Part shown: positions 1-11,967 of the stretch, piece by piece | Position numbering within the stretch: the first letter of the stretch is position 1 | Layout: each line of letters begins with the position of its first letter | Assembly (NCBI GenBank): GCA_003640385.1 | Contig: RCAB01000077.1 | Location: forward strand, 1 to 64,000 | Origin: Setaria digitata | Lineage: Eukaryota > Nematoda > Chromadorea > Rhabditida > Setariidae | DNA length: 64,000 nt | Direction: 5' to 3' | Program-made: the position numbers and the translations under genes | Notes under the pieces: model-generated | What the model saw: the letters and a program-made list of their open reading frames with translations, nothing else | Databases searched by the model: none | What the model was told of the DNA's origin: nothing

Positions 1-3000
1 TGTTTGATGCTAGATAATAGAGAGATAGATGAGTATTAGTTACTGATGTGGTATATGAAGCCGTTGATTAGTGTGGTGTATCAATCACTTTACGATTCTG
101 ATTGTTTTAATGCATCTGTGGCAACTGTCGAGTATTATGTAGAGCTATCGTGGTGGTAAGCATGACCGTGGTGTTTGTTTGATTATATAGTTCAATCGGC
201 AATTTAATCTAGTTAGAACGGGGTGATGAATACGACTGAACTTGTGAATTCTTGATCCAAAAGACGTCTTTTGTGCGAAATAATCCTGACAAATTCTATT
301 CTTTAAAGCTAACTTCTCTCGACGATGGTAAATAATCTAAGTCTCAGATGAAATTGAAAGTGGTGTATAAGGCGATTTTTTTTTTTGTTGAAAATGCCTT
401 TTTCAAATTACCATAAAATTAACATAAAGGTATTATTACCGCAAATTGTTCTATAGCTGAAGACAGTATCAAATTTTTTTTTAGACATACTTAAAGTCCT
501 TCCGTTTCTCAGATACAAACCTAAAATACCTCCAATTTTCAAATATTTCCATTGAAAAAGGTTCAAGCACTTCTCCATGAAAGATGTTTTATCAGCGAAA
601 AGTTAACGGATACACAATGTCACTGTGCTGCACTCCATCGTTTTATTGGCATTTAAATACAATGCGAAAAATATTCAAAATATACATCTTCATTCACGCA
701 AGCTTGTACCAATAGAAGAACTGGTGAACTAGTCCTAAAAAAAATCTGTTTTTTCGTATGGAAAATGAACTGTCACCCTTGAGGAAATCTTTTTGAATAA
801 GTTTCCTAACCGCAAATTTAGAAGTTACTCCCTGCACAGAAATATACACATAAAAGATGTACACATTTTTCGGTAAGATGATTGATGTGATTGTAAAGTA
901 GAACTTTTTAGTAGAATAGTTTTCTGAAAATAACGGCAAGGAATGAGAATAATAGAAATTTCCGAATACAACTAACACTTATTCCAAAAAGTGCCATAGA
1001 GGATCTGGTCTTTGCTGTTTGTTCTGTAGAATCCAGCATTTGCTTCTTCGAGGTTATTTAAACTCCGCCGCAATCTCTTCCTCACACTTATGAACGTCAC
1101 TTCAGGTAATTAACTTCCTCAGTGGTTGTTCATAAAAAATGAGGACAGGTGATGGCGATGACGGCAGCACTTGCAGAAGCTTTTACTCCGGTCGTCTAGC
1201 TTTATGACGAACAATGTAATACTCATACAGCTAGATAACCAAAGAAATTGCAAACTGCAGCAGAGTAACACTTGGGGCCTTCTTGACTGTAGTATTAATT
1301 ACCAGCTAATTTGTACAAAAAAAAAAAAAAACCCCTTATTTATGCACATGATGTTTATGTTTACAACCTTCGAAATGTCACTTGCTACGAAATGTGCTTG
1401 ATATAATAAGAAGTTTTCATCAATTATACGCCAAATTCCTTGAGTTCAGTTAATAAATTTCCATAAATTAAAGAACTGAGATACGCAGAAACTGGAAAAG
1501 AGTGGAAGGACATTTAAATGATACTGATTAACAGTCAGGATATAGAATAAATAAATGAAACATGTGCTGTCTACAGCACTGAGCTGATTTGCGTACAAAG
1601 CTAACGCGGAGCAGTATATTAAAAATATCTGATGGTTCAGGAATATTATATATATAAATAAATATAGTATTCCTGGATAATGAGCATTCATCATATTCTT
1701 CCAATTTAATTCAAAAGGCTTACACCCTCTTCAAGTATAACCTATTCAGTTACAATATAAACGCCTGTTCTATATCATATCACATCATAAGCAGAAAATT
1801 AACGACTAATTTACTGATTCAAGGATCTCATTTGGTTATTACTAGAAGATATGATCTAGATCTTATTCGACTACCATGCGAAAGTTACGGTTTTTTAATG
1901 AATTACCCTTCTGCATAGAAAGAAAAATCCTGCACAAGAGAAAGATAGAGTAAAACAAAAAGAGTTCAGGAATTTTGGTAATAATGGAGAAACATGTTCT
2001 AAACAATTCAAAACTTTAGCCGTTCTTCATTCCCAACTCTAATATCATTTATACCCTACACTTTTCCCAATCTCCCTTCCACATATTTAAACTTCTTTAA
2101 AAAAACTTGAACTATTGTAAGAAAGATCTCGAAAAAAGGACGACAGAGCTGCATAATGTGATCAAATGGGCCCTTTTTTCTTTTGATGTTTTGGATTTGT
2201 TCGCTGACAACAGATGCAAAAACTGGAAATTGCATATTCTCTTCAGACATCCGTACAATGACCGAAAAAAAAAAAAAAAAAAAAAAATAAAGAAAACCTG
2301 ACACTACAATGAATTTCGAGTATACCACAACCCAGTAGGTTGAACAATGAGAACAGTAGCACGACAATTGTTTAGGAAGAGAACAGAAATGTTTAAAATC
2401 ATTCCAATAGGTGATTTGTAAAACCGATTGTGGTAATCAGACCGCTTAGTCGCACTGCGCCTTCGTCTGTTATCCTAAACAACCCATTTGGACTGGATGA
2501 AAAATTTCTCGGTCATTAAACTTCCTCAGTTAATTTACCATATTTTAAGATTACCAAGTTGACAAGCGAAATTTGTGGTATAAAACTCATCGATCAGCCT
2601 TTTGAAATTAATGCCTGAACTGAATGAATTAGATGTGAATCATTTATCAAAAAATAATGAGACTGAAACTGTTCAAACAACTTAACATGTTTTGTTTTCA
2701 GATTTCTACTAAATCCAATCAAGAGGGACCTGATCAGTTCCATGTAGCTTAAGTGGTAAACTACTTGAGGATAACTGGGACGTTATTAACCGGAACGCTC
2801 ATGCCTCCTTTACAGTTCCTGCAGTGAAGAGATGATAGCTGCGGGAGTTTATATAAATAAGTGATCCTAAGTGAACTGTCTTGTCCCAGATGAATGGGCT
2901 ATTCCCTGCTTAGTTAAACATGATACATTCACGTAATATCTCTACCAAATAAGAAACGGAATATTTCAAAACTTATCGGTTAAATATATAAAAAGAAATA

Positions 3001-4320
3001 ATGACTTCACGCGTTTCAAAAGTTTCCGGTCTTACAGAAATACTTTAAAAAGAAAAAAACTTCCACTAGTTTTAGGGAATGCTCATAGTAACGATTTACG
3101 AAAGGATGGGTTCATCAAATTTATTCTACGAATGATAATTACTTCTTCCCTCAATGAATTTCTCAAACAAAATGTTAGCTTCCAGAGGTTAGTAAAGTTA
3201 AAAAGTAACGAATAAGCAAATGGAATGGTATGCTAATTCTATTAAATAAGCATGTCGTAAGTTTCAAAAGCTAGAGGTCAACAAATTTCACGGTAAATTA
3301 TCACAATTTTGCAGCAACGGCGTTAGTGACGTTTTTTTCTCAAGACAATACTAAAAGTGTGCACCAAAATGTTAAGATAAAATAAATTTGGCTTACTGCA
3401 ATGAGCTTGGATCCATTGAAAAGGTGTTTACGAGTAACAGTTTGATGCACAACGCGAAACTCTTATCATACCGCGCAGCATTTTGGCTTCATGTAAATAA
3501 CCAGGAGTCAACTTGATCAGTACCAACATTCCAGTTTTTGGTACTCCTCCATGCTACGCTACAAAGTTGCATGTCGTTTCGTACAATCCGCCATGAACAA
3601 TTAATCGATCGCATAAGTACACCACCAATTCAATCAGAACAAAAAATGTGGAAATTGAGTGAAAGGAATGGGGAAGAGGGAGCAACGTTTCAAATTAAGA
3701 GGAGGAAAGGCAGGTGAAGTCGAGAACTAGTCCCAGTGAGACACAGAAAGCAGCAGCAGCAGAGAGTGTCACAGTACGGGTATGGGTATGGGTACGGGTA
3801 GGGGAAAAGGTACAGCAGATATGTCAGTCATTCATTACTCTCTTCTACCCATTCCCAAATATATGGCACCGTTGTGAGTAGTACTACTACAAACAGTAAA
3901 GCTAGCAAGGTGGTGAGAATTAACACAGGTCTCTCCTAGTGCCACCCATCAGCAGTACCCCGCTCCACCTCGGTTTTATGTTCATGTGCATCAACACGCG
4001 GAGTAGCAAAAAAGTCTGTTTTAAAGAATGGCGAATGGCAGTGGGAGATGAGTAATCGTGGACCGGACGGTAAACATACGGAAGGTAACAGTTAGTCGGT
4101 GGACAGAAGGAACTGGGACAAGCAGGACAGGCACTTTCTTCTCGACCACCCTTAGACGACTAGCTTGTTAATATTGCACATTGCCGATGATGTTACTGCA
4201 GAAGAGATAAATTAAGTTATTAAAATTCTGACATCAGTTATCACGAAAGAAGGAACTGCGACCGTTCTCGTTTTCGAGCATTCATCACAGTTCGAACAAG
4301 CAGTACCTTTCATCTAGCTA
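1..4320. other. AT-rich intergenic sequence, no gene seen
   Basis: I see no exon set with consistent splice phases here on either strand. The short open frames are fragments bounded by homopolymer runs, for example the A-runs near 1318-1331 and 2265-2287. A patch at about 3650-4100 is richer in G and C and holds a short CAG run (3751-3763) and a degenerate GGGTAY run (3778-3804). It could be a promoter or part of a more complex repeat, but nothing identifies it. Confidence 0.6.
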
Positions 4321-4324
4321 GCAA

Positions 4325-4514
4325 AGGTAAAGGAGGAAGAGATTCGAAAACAGGTGGAAGACCAGAACGAAAGATGATGGTACTTTGATCGGCCGGGAAG
4401 ACAGCTCTCGCTACAAAGNGAGGTAAAGGAGGAAGAGATTCGAAAACAGGTGGAAGACCCGAACGAAAGATGATGGTACTTTGATCGGCCGGGAAGACAG
4501 CTCTCGCTACAAAG
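4325..4514. repeat. 94-bp direct duplication around a single N
   Basis: The block 4325-4418 recurs at 4421-4514 with one visible substitution (accag versus acccg). The copies are separated only by an N at 4419 plus one base. A near-identical duplication meeting exactly at one ambiguous base is what two overlapping contig ends, joined without merging, would look like. It lies just beside the 25-bp minisatellite, a natural place for an assembly to break. Confidence 0.85.
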
Positions 4515-4556
4515 CTCCGTTAACTGGTATTGAAGACGGAATGGCTCACATAGTGG

Positions 4557-4812
4557 GTAATACCCCCGACCCATAGCAACTCGTAATAGCTCGACCCACA
4601 CCAACTGGTAATACGCTTGACCCATACCAACTGGTAATAGCCCGACCCATTCCAACTGGTAATAGCCCGACCCATTCCAACTGGTAATAGCCCGACCCAT
4701 TCCAACTGGTAATAGCCCGACCCATTCCAACTGGTAATAGCCCGACCCATTCCAACTGGTAATAGCCCGACCCATTCCAACTGGTAATAGCCTCGACCCA
4801 CACTACCTGGTA
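4557..4812. repeat. 25-bp tandem minisatellite
   Basis: Six identical copies of a 25-base unit (beginning gtaatagcccgacccattcc) run from 4634 to 4783. About three diverged copies precede them and one or two follow. Because 25 is not a multiple of three, the array is open in all three minus-strand frames. This creates overlapping apparent proteins with a 25-residue period (4314-4975) that have no other coding signal. I treat the array as non-coding. Confidence 0.9.
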
Positions 4813-5040
4813 ACACTCCCCAAGCCATCCCGGCATCCGGACTGCAATAGCTTCTTCCTCGAGAGAATGGTGCAGGAGGAGAAGTGTCGATGTCTCTCCA
4901 ACGGAACCGAACCAGAGCTACCCCTCGCACCACCGCCTCCGTTCCTTCCCTCACCAGCCCATACCATCTCAACAAACTGATACAGCTACAAATTCATAAC
5001 TGTTTCAAACTTTTCTTATCACATCTTTCTAGCAGTCGAT

Positions 5041-5086
5041 CGATAAGCCTTCGTTTATTGATTGATAGTGCTGATAAGATGATAAG
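5041..5086 (+). promoter_or_regulatory. Cluster of GATA-factor-like motifs
   Basis: CGATAAG at 5041 is followed by two TGATAAG heptamers at 5072-5078 and 5080-5086, with a further TGATAG at 5063. WGATAR is the known binding consensus of GATA factors, and TGATAA is the intestinal ELT-type site in nematodes. Three or four in 46 bases is suggestive, but the sequence is AT-rich and the nearest recognised gene starts 5 kb away. Confidence 0.25.
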
Positions 5087-8000
5087 CAATGACTTGTAAG
5101 GCTTATTCAACAATAGATTTTTTTTTGTATGCAGACTTTCCACTTCGATTCCACCGAAAGAAGTTTGGCTGTTTGCTTCGGAAAAAAAAAATTTAGTTTG
5201 CAATTTATAATATGATTATAGAAACTACCGATTGATTGATTTTAATAGTATTGGATCAAATTTTCAGACAGCTTCCCGCCAAATCACTATTGCTTTCCTG
5301 ATCTTTTCTGATTTTCCGGCTCTTTTCATTTGTCACTATTTATTATTTACAGCGACAACCTTGTTTCAGTCTTACTGTTGTCCTGTGGTATCTTTGCAAC
5401 TTGAACCTCAAAAATAATAACCAGTAATAAAAGCAAACTGTTCTGATCTTATTGAACAAATAATCATTCTGATTATCTGTCATCACCAATGTTGTTATCA
5501 TTCATTCTCTTTCGGAATGATAATAGTGCAAGCAAGCTTCAACCAATCACGCAGCACCATAATTCTTTTACAGACCTTTTTTCCGTTTTCTCAATCTTTG
5601 CCGTGATAAAGGAGAGAAGTAACTTTTATCGGTAAAGGATGAGCAGATTTTTATGTAATGATATGGGAAGTACCTCGTATTTAGTAAGCTCACAAGAACT
5701 CATTTTAATAAGGAAAAAGAGGAACTTTCGATCGTGATATTTAGAATTAGTTGATTGTTGAAGTAATAGGAAAAATGAATAGAATGATATTTGATAGAAT
5801 TTTTAGCAAAAGAGAATCACTTACAAGAAACTAAACTCTGGACTACAGAAAGAGCGTGCCAAACATCAATTTATGGCATTAATATTGGCATTGATAGTTG
5901 TCTGAAAAGTATTCCACTCATTATACAAAAAAAAAGCATGTTAAACTGGACAGTTTGCAATTTGATAAGCTTTACGACACGGCGCGATGATGAAAACGAA
6001 TAGGAATAGAAAAAAAGTTTTTGTTGCCGACTGAGCGCATTATCAGTGTATAAAAGTTCCTTCTCATTGCTTTTTTAGTTTGTGATAAAAAAAAGAAGCG
6101 GTATTATAATTAATCAAAATTTCAGGACATTTACGAGTGGGAGAGAAAAAACTGATGATTTTATGACGTTCTGTATAGGATGATGAATATGGCAATGAGT
6201 TAAGTTGACAGATAGTCAACATTTCCGGATTTAACGCAAAAGGAACTTATTAAATTATTTAGCAATAATGAATCTTATCGACGATGAAATTTGATGGATA
6301 ACTAAATTTGCACAAAAAAGGTGTAGCTGTGACAGGTATATATATGTGTATCGTCTCGTATCAAATTGTTGTTTACTGTGACAGTGACACTGTGTTTGGC
6401 TTATATAAAAATTTTTGATGAGAAAATGAAAGGAAAGTATTTTATGAATCATAAATTACTGTTGGATAATGATGAACAATGTTACTCTCTTTGGTAGCAA
6501 AGTACTGGAAAGTTAAAAGTATCGAAAGTTGTTAACTTTTCCAAAGGTAATATGTAGAACAAAAAAAATTCCACTGCGACACAATTTGTGTTACTTTATT
6601 TAACCTAATAAAAACCCTTGTACAGTTATTTGAAATGCTGTCAACTTATTTTAAAAGTAAAAACTGACCATTACGTTAGTTAATTTGGAATTTATGATAA
6701 AATTTGATTTCTCAATTATGGTCACAATCCGTCGATATGATAAAACACATACTGCAGAAAGGAACAGAAAATAATGTGTTTGAGAAAAGAAAATTGAAGA
6801 AATTGTTGGAAATTCGATAACGAAGTGACACACAGAACAGGACAGGACATGAAACCAGTTGAAGAGGTACAAACATAACAAATCTTTTACAAATGGAGCA
6901 TGGAAATGAACAAAATGTCTACTATTTATCGGTGCGTAGCCATCTGTGAACCATCTTTATCATCTCTTTTATGTAGGAAGGAAGTAGGAAATGATCCGAT
7001 CGAGTTGAATTATTGGTGAGCCTTTTCAGGTACCTTTTTATTAATGCCTCTCTGAAATTTTAGTCATCCAGAAAAGAAAAGAGAGCGAAGAAGGGAAGAG
7101 GAATGGAAAAGAAATGGATTTCTCTATACCAACTCGTCTACCTGGTACTCCATCTTATCCTCCTGAATTTAATGCGCACTATCCATCCATTTAATCCTGT
7201 TACAATGAACACGTTTCAAAATACAGCAATTCATTACAATGCAACAAATTCGACCATCAACACCTATGTGATCGTGATCGAGATGTAGACGACAACCATA
7301 AAAATACTGGTACTGAGGCTGGGGCTGCTTCAAATGTTACATTTAAGGGTGGGAAAAGGTGTAAAAAGGTATGCAACAGGAGTAATAGTAGTAGTCGGCA
7401 CTGTTCTTCGATCCTCCCGTCAATCAGCCCACAATCAATTCATAAATCTTTTTTATCATTCAAATCGCGGAGAGATATAAAATTTTGAATACAATTGAAA
7501 GAAAATGTGAAATATAATCGCTGGATGGATTGTTCACATTTTCTGACATTTTTTCCTTTTTCACTGGGTTCGTACATAATGAATGGGTTCTCAAAGAACA
7601 GTTTTCGGGTATCGTTTATTTGGAGTGCTCCTTCCTCTTTTTCTTCTCCTCTCTCTCTCTCTCCCTTTTTTTTTTGAAAAAGAGAGGGGAAAAGAAGAAA
7701 ATTGATGGTAATACTTGGCCCACAAAAAAATTAAGAGCAATTTTATTCATAGATAGAAATGTACATACGGCGTAAAAGATGTACTTCAGAGGTTTTTTTT
7801 TTTTTTTTGTAAATGTCAACTAATGGGTTAAAAAAGAAAGGGAAAGAGAACAAGAACAAGAAATAGTACTGCCAGAGACTTATTCGATCGCAACATGAAA
7901 TGGATTAATGAAAATAGAATAAATCAGATTATAGTACCAATATTGAAACACAGATACATAAATATTTGTCTGTCCAGTGTTCTTTATAATAGGCAATTGT

Positions 8001-8330
8001 GAACGATGGGATTAGATGAAAAGATTATCAGTCAGTTGCTATTTAATAAATTCACTTTTAATTTAAGACAGAAACTGAAAAATAGTGAGAAAAAAGAAAA
8101 AAATGAGAATCCATACAAAAAAAGTTTAATAAATGTAATCCAAATCGATGAATGGTACGTTGTGCCGTGTCAATCTTCCTAACTATGAAAGAGAAAGTTT
8201 CTCCAAAACTGTCGGGATAGGTTGACAAAAAAAAGAAAGAAAGAAAAATTCGATGCCACTTGTTGTGCATACACCCCACAACAGCAAACTGACAGTGTTG
8301 AAATTAAAAAATGCGACTGAACCATGAATA

Positions 8331-8382
8331 TTTTTGAGATGATAGTAATGGTTATTTGTAACCATTACTATCAGCTCAAAAA
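8331..8382. repeat. 24-bp inverted repeat with 4-base loop
   Basis: Arm 8331-8354 pairs with 8359-8382 at 23 of 24 positions (A8339 faces G8374), around the loop at 8355-8358. The inner 14 bp are perfect. Such a fold-back can be a cruciform or a remnant of a small inverted-repeat element. The tiny loop argues against a microRNA precursor. Confidence 0.8.
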
Positions 8383-10411
8383 CTCCGGAAAATTTGTAAT
8401 AGGAAAGAAAATGAAAGGATAAAAATTGGAAAAGCAAAAGGCATCATCAGCTCTTATTGCCCTTTTTTGTGCCTCTAAATTGTGCTAATTATAATAAATA
8501 TGATAATCTAAGGTATATTACAAATAACCTATTAGGCGAAGTTACAAATCTCAACGACCTTCACAACTTCAAAAATTATGAGTAACTAGGAAAAATTTGA
8601 GGTAGTATCGTGAACTTTCACAATTCTTTTCAGATTTCAGCACTTTTTTTCTTACAAGCTGTACATTAATTATTGTACAAATTTTGGTCGATAACTTAGA
8701 TTGCCTATAAAATTGACAGCTGAATATTATTGCTAACCTTTAAGTTATCGATTAAGACAAGCTTCTCTGCAAAAAGCTCAATATTAAGATTTAAAAAATG
8801 AAATTTTAACTTAAGGAATCTTCTGAGATTCAAACCTTGTGAGTAGTACCTGATTTTTAGTGGATTGTCACAAGTAAATTCATCGAATATCAAAAATAAA
8901 TTAGATAGAAGTTGAGACCCCTGAGACCCTTGTTAAGAAAATATTATAATTAAACATCTATGAAAAAAATGATAAATACTTTCGTTGAAAAAGAGATGCT
9001 GATAATGAAATAAGAGGAAAGAATGATAAATTAGGTCACTTCGATCAGCATAAACCTTGTACGCAAAGAAAAAATAATTGAAAATTCTTAATAATATAAA
9101 AAAAAGATGAATCAAAAACTAAACAATAAATAAACAAAAAATTTTTGTTAAAAATAATAATAAAATTAATGAAATAATTTATAGCAATAACAAACGATAA
9201 GTAATAATCATAATAAATAATATTATCATGAATAAAATTAAGTATATTCAGTCGGATGCAAAAAAAAAAAACGGTTCAAAATTAGGCAAAACAAAAATGA
9301 CGAAATATCACGCTAGTATTCAAAAACTGAAATATTGTTTCCGACAAATAAAATTTTTTCCTCTGCTTTTTAATCTAAATAAGGGTATATGAAAATGGAG
9401 ATCACATTACTGAATAATGACGTATTAATTTGATATCATTATTTCATTTCTTATAAATGACTGCTGTAACTTTTATTGATAAATATTACCGCTGAATTCA
9501 AATTTAATGTGGAAATTTCTAACCCCCAGCTTTCCATCTTATTTTTACATCATTAGAACCAATTTAAAGAACAGAAACCTCATCATACTTCCTTTAGTGA
9601 TGATAGCATTACTAACAAGAATTACGTTCCACACTCAGGATGTTTGTAGTCGCACCATCCGTTTCTACTGCCGAAAATGGGAGACAAAAACAGTTGCATA
9701 GTAGCAGTGGCACGGACCACACTCACTGTTTACAAGTCTTTGAGTTCTCTGTAAATTCCACCAGGGATTGATGAAGCTAGCCGTCGTTTGCTTTTTTTTT
9801 TACTTCTCTCTAATTTCAGTCAGTTTCTTACTTTGTCTTGCAGATATGTAAAAAGATAACGAGCAATACATAATGATATTTTTTGTTCTTAAATTTTTTT
9901 GTCAGGTTTTCTAAGATTTCCTTGTCAAATTTCATTCCATTTCTAACTTTAAATGGTGTTTTGAATTACTTGATTAGAATGAATCAAGCATTAGAAATCA
10001 TTCCAGAGGAATATGCCGAGGACAAACTAGACGTAACTTTATAATTGATCTGTGATATTACTATAAGTTGTTGTGCTTTATCAGATGCTATTAGTAGGTT
10101 TTTAGAGCTTGATTTTCTTTTTACTGTTTTGTTTAATTCATAGATGCTCTCTCTGCTTATCCTTCTTCCATTTATATTTTGTATATCTTATCCAGCTGTT
10201 AGATCCGTGATGAATACTAATTTTTGTCGAAGTTAAAAACTAGGTAGATTTACTATACTCAACATTTTTAGGCGTTATCTGATCGCAAATCTTTTACTTT
10301 TCGTTATTATGAGATTCTATAAGAAAGCAAGCAAATAAATACTGAAACAAATTAAAAGTGAAAGACGACCAAAACTTGTACTACTACAAACTTAAGGGAG
10401 TACTGGTAACT

Positions 10412-10427
10412 CAGGAGATACTAAGCT
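10412..10427 (+). other. Possible trans-splice acceptor before the FKBP8-like gene
   Basis: A CAG at 10412-10414 precedes the chosen ATG (10428) by 13 bases, and no coding exon is visible upstream. This is compatible with spliced-leader addition. The polypyrimidine context is poor, so it is weaker than the sites before the CLN3 and TMPPE genes. Confidence 0.35.
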
Positions 10428-11924
10428 ATGTCACTCTGTGATTTAAATGATAATAACGAAGAATTACGGCTTAATGGTTCAGATGACATGAATCAGGTTG
10501 GTACTCGTGATAAATTATAAATGGTTCGTGTTCCTTCCTATCCTCTTCATTATTAATGCTGACTTTAGTGACACCGAGATTGTTTCATCCTACCTTATAA
10601 AGTATCTAACTACATGTCAGGTACTAGCAGCCATTACTTTCCTAAAAAATTTTCACAGTTTTATTAATTATCAAGTCATTCTATATAACTGTCGCTACTG
10701 ATTCAGCTGCCAGTGGTCGCGGTTTACACAGCATGATTAGTTACAAGTTAGTAGTAGCAAACATTGATTAAATGAAAAATAAATAGGTAATGTCTAAACA
10801 GTCTGTGATGCTTACAGGTTCTCATTCAAAATGATAAATTTATTTGATTACTTAGTTTAAAGAAATTTTTGGTGGTTTGGATGATGATAACGATTTGAGT
10901 AATAGTTCATTAATATTAAATACCTGTTGTAGAATTATTGCCACCGCCGTGCAGTGAGTAGCGGTGAGCCGTCGTTGGATGGTTCCGTTGATGAAGAGCG
11001 TGCCGCGTTAAGTGATTCTGATCTTGCTGGCGTTGCGAGAATACATGTAATTTTTCCTGTGTACTCGAGATATTTTCTCTTGGGAAAAAAAAAACATCAG
11101 TCATTAGTTTTAAACTTTCAATTTTGCACTTTTAACCTGTAATTTTGTAGATTTCGTTCATTCCAATTTCTTCTATTCCAGACTTTGGCAACAAAGGCAA
11201 AAGGCCCTTCCAGTGATGCTCTCGAAACGGAGTGTCGCACAGAGCAGTCCCTTTGTGTTGCCAATGGCGTCCGCTGTTCTACATCAACAGAAGATTGGAA
11301 TGATGTTTTGGGCAGTGGACAGTTGTTTTGTAAGGTAGTCATTTTTATTGCAGTTATCAGTGGTAAATTTAGTTATTGGCAACATAGTTGACTCTTTTAC
11401 TGAACCTTTATATTACTATCTCTCATTGTTCCATTAGAAAATTTTTATTCGATTAGTAAATTTGAATTAAATTTTTGGTGCTTTTGAATATTTACGTTGT
11501 ACTGTAATTTTTATCACTTCATAGTCTAGGTTTTGAAAGCTGGCAAAGGACCAAAAGCTCGAAACGGTCAAAAGGTAACAATTCGAGTTGTAGATACAAG
11601 ATTCGGAATAGATACCGTGCGTGAGAAGACATTTATTCTTGGTTTCAGCATGGTTATTGATGGTTTGTTATGTTTTTTCTCTTTTGTTCTTCATTAAAAA
11701 ATCACAAGATTACTACTCTTTACATGCAATTAGCTGCATTTATATTAGTAACTAGGAGAGCGGTTATTAATAAAACATTGTTACCATTGTGTTCAACAAT
11801 TTTTTTTTTTTCTAAAAGGATATGAAGTCTTTTTTCAAGTTACTACTACTCTTTCTTCCTTGCTCGATTTGTACATTCAGTATATATATATATATACATT
11901 CAGTATATATATATATATATATAT

Positions 11925-11967
<43 letters not shown>

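Larger units (their letters stand above)
4830..10400. other. Intergenic, no gene seen
   Basis: No supported exon was found. Visible content is a trio of GATA-type motifs at 5041-5086, a CT run (7647-7663), several poly-T/poly-A tracts, a very AT-rich stretch at about 9080-9300, and a strong palindrome at 8331-8382. Apparent short proteins here are hydrophobic AT-rich translations without splice or start context. Confidence 0.6.

Noticed and set aside
2725..2830. tRNA-like sequence (tagcttaagtggtaaactac)
   Set aside because: A D-arm-like motif is visible, but I could not pair an acceptor stem or find a proper T-arm consensus, so no tRNA can be claimed.
4314..4975. Repetitive minus-strand proteins of about 150 residues
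   Set aside because: They are translations of the 25-bp minisatellite and the N-flanked duplication in several frames. No splice signals, homologous domain or preferred frame supports them.
7103..7288. Small secreted-looking protein of 61 residues
   Set aside because: It starts with ATG and a hydrophobic stretch but has no supporting splice or acceptor context, and short frames of this size are common in AT-rich DNA.
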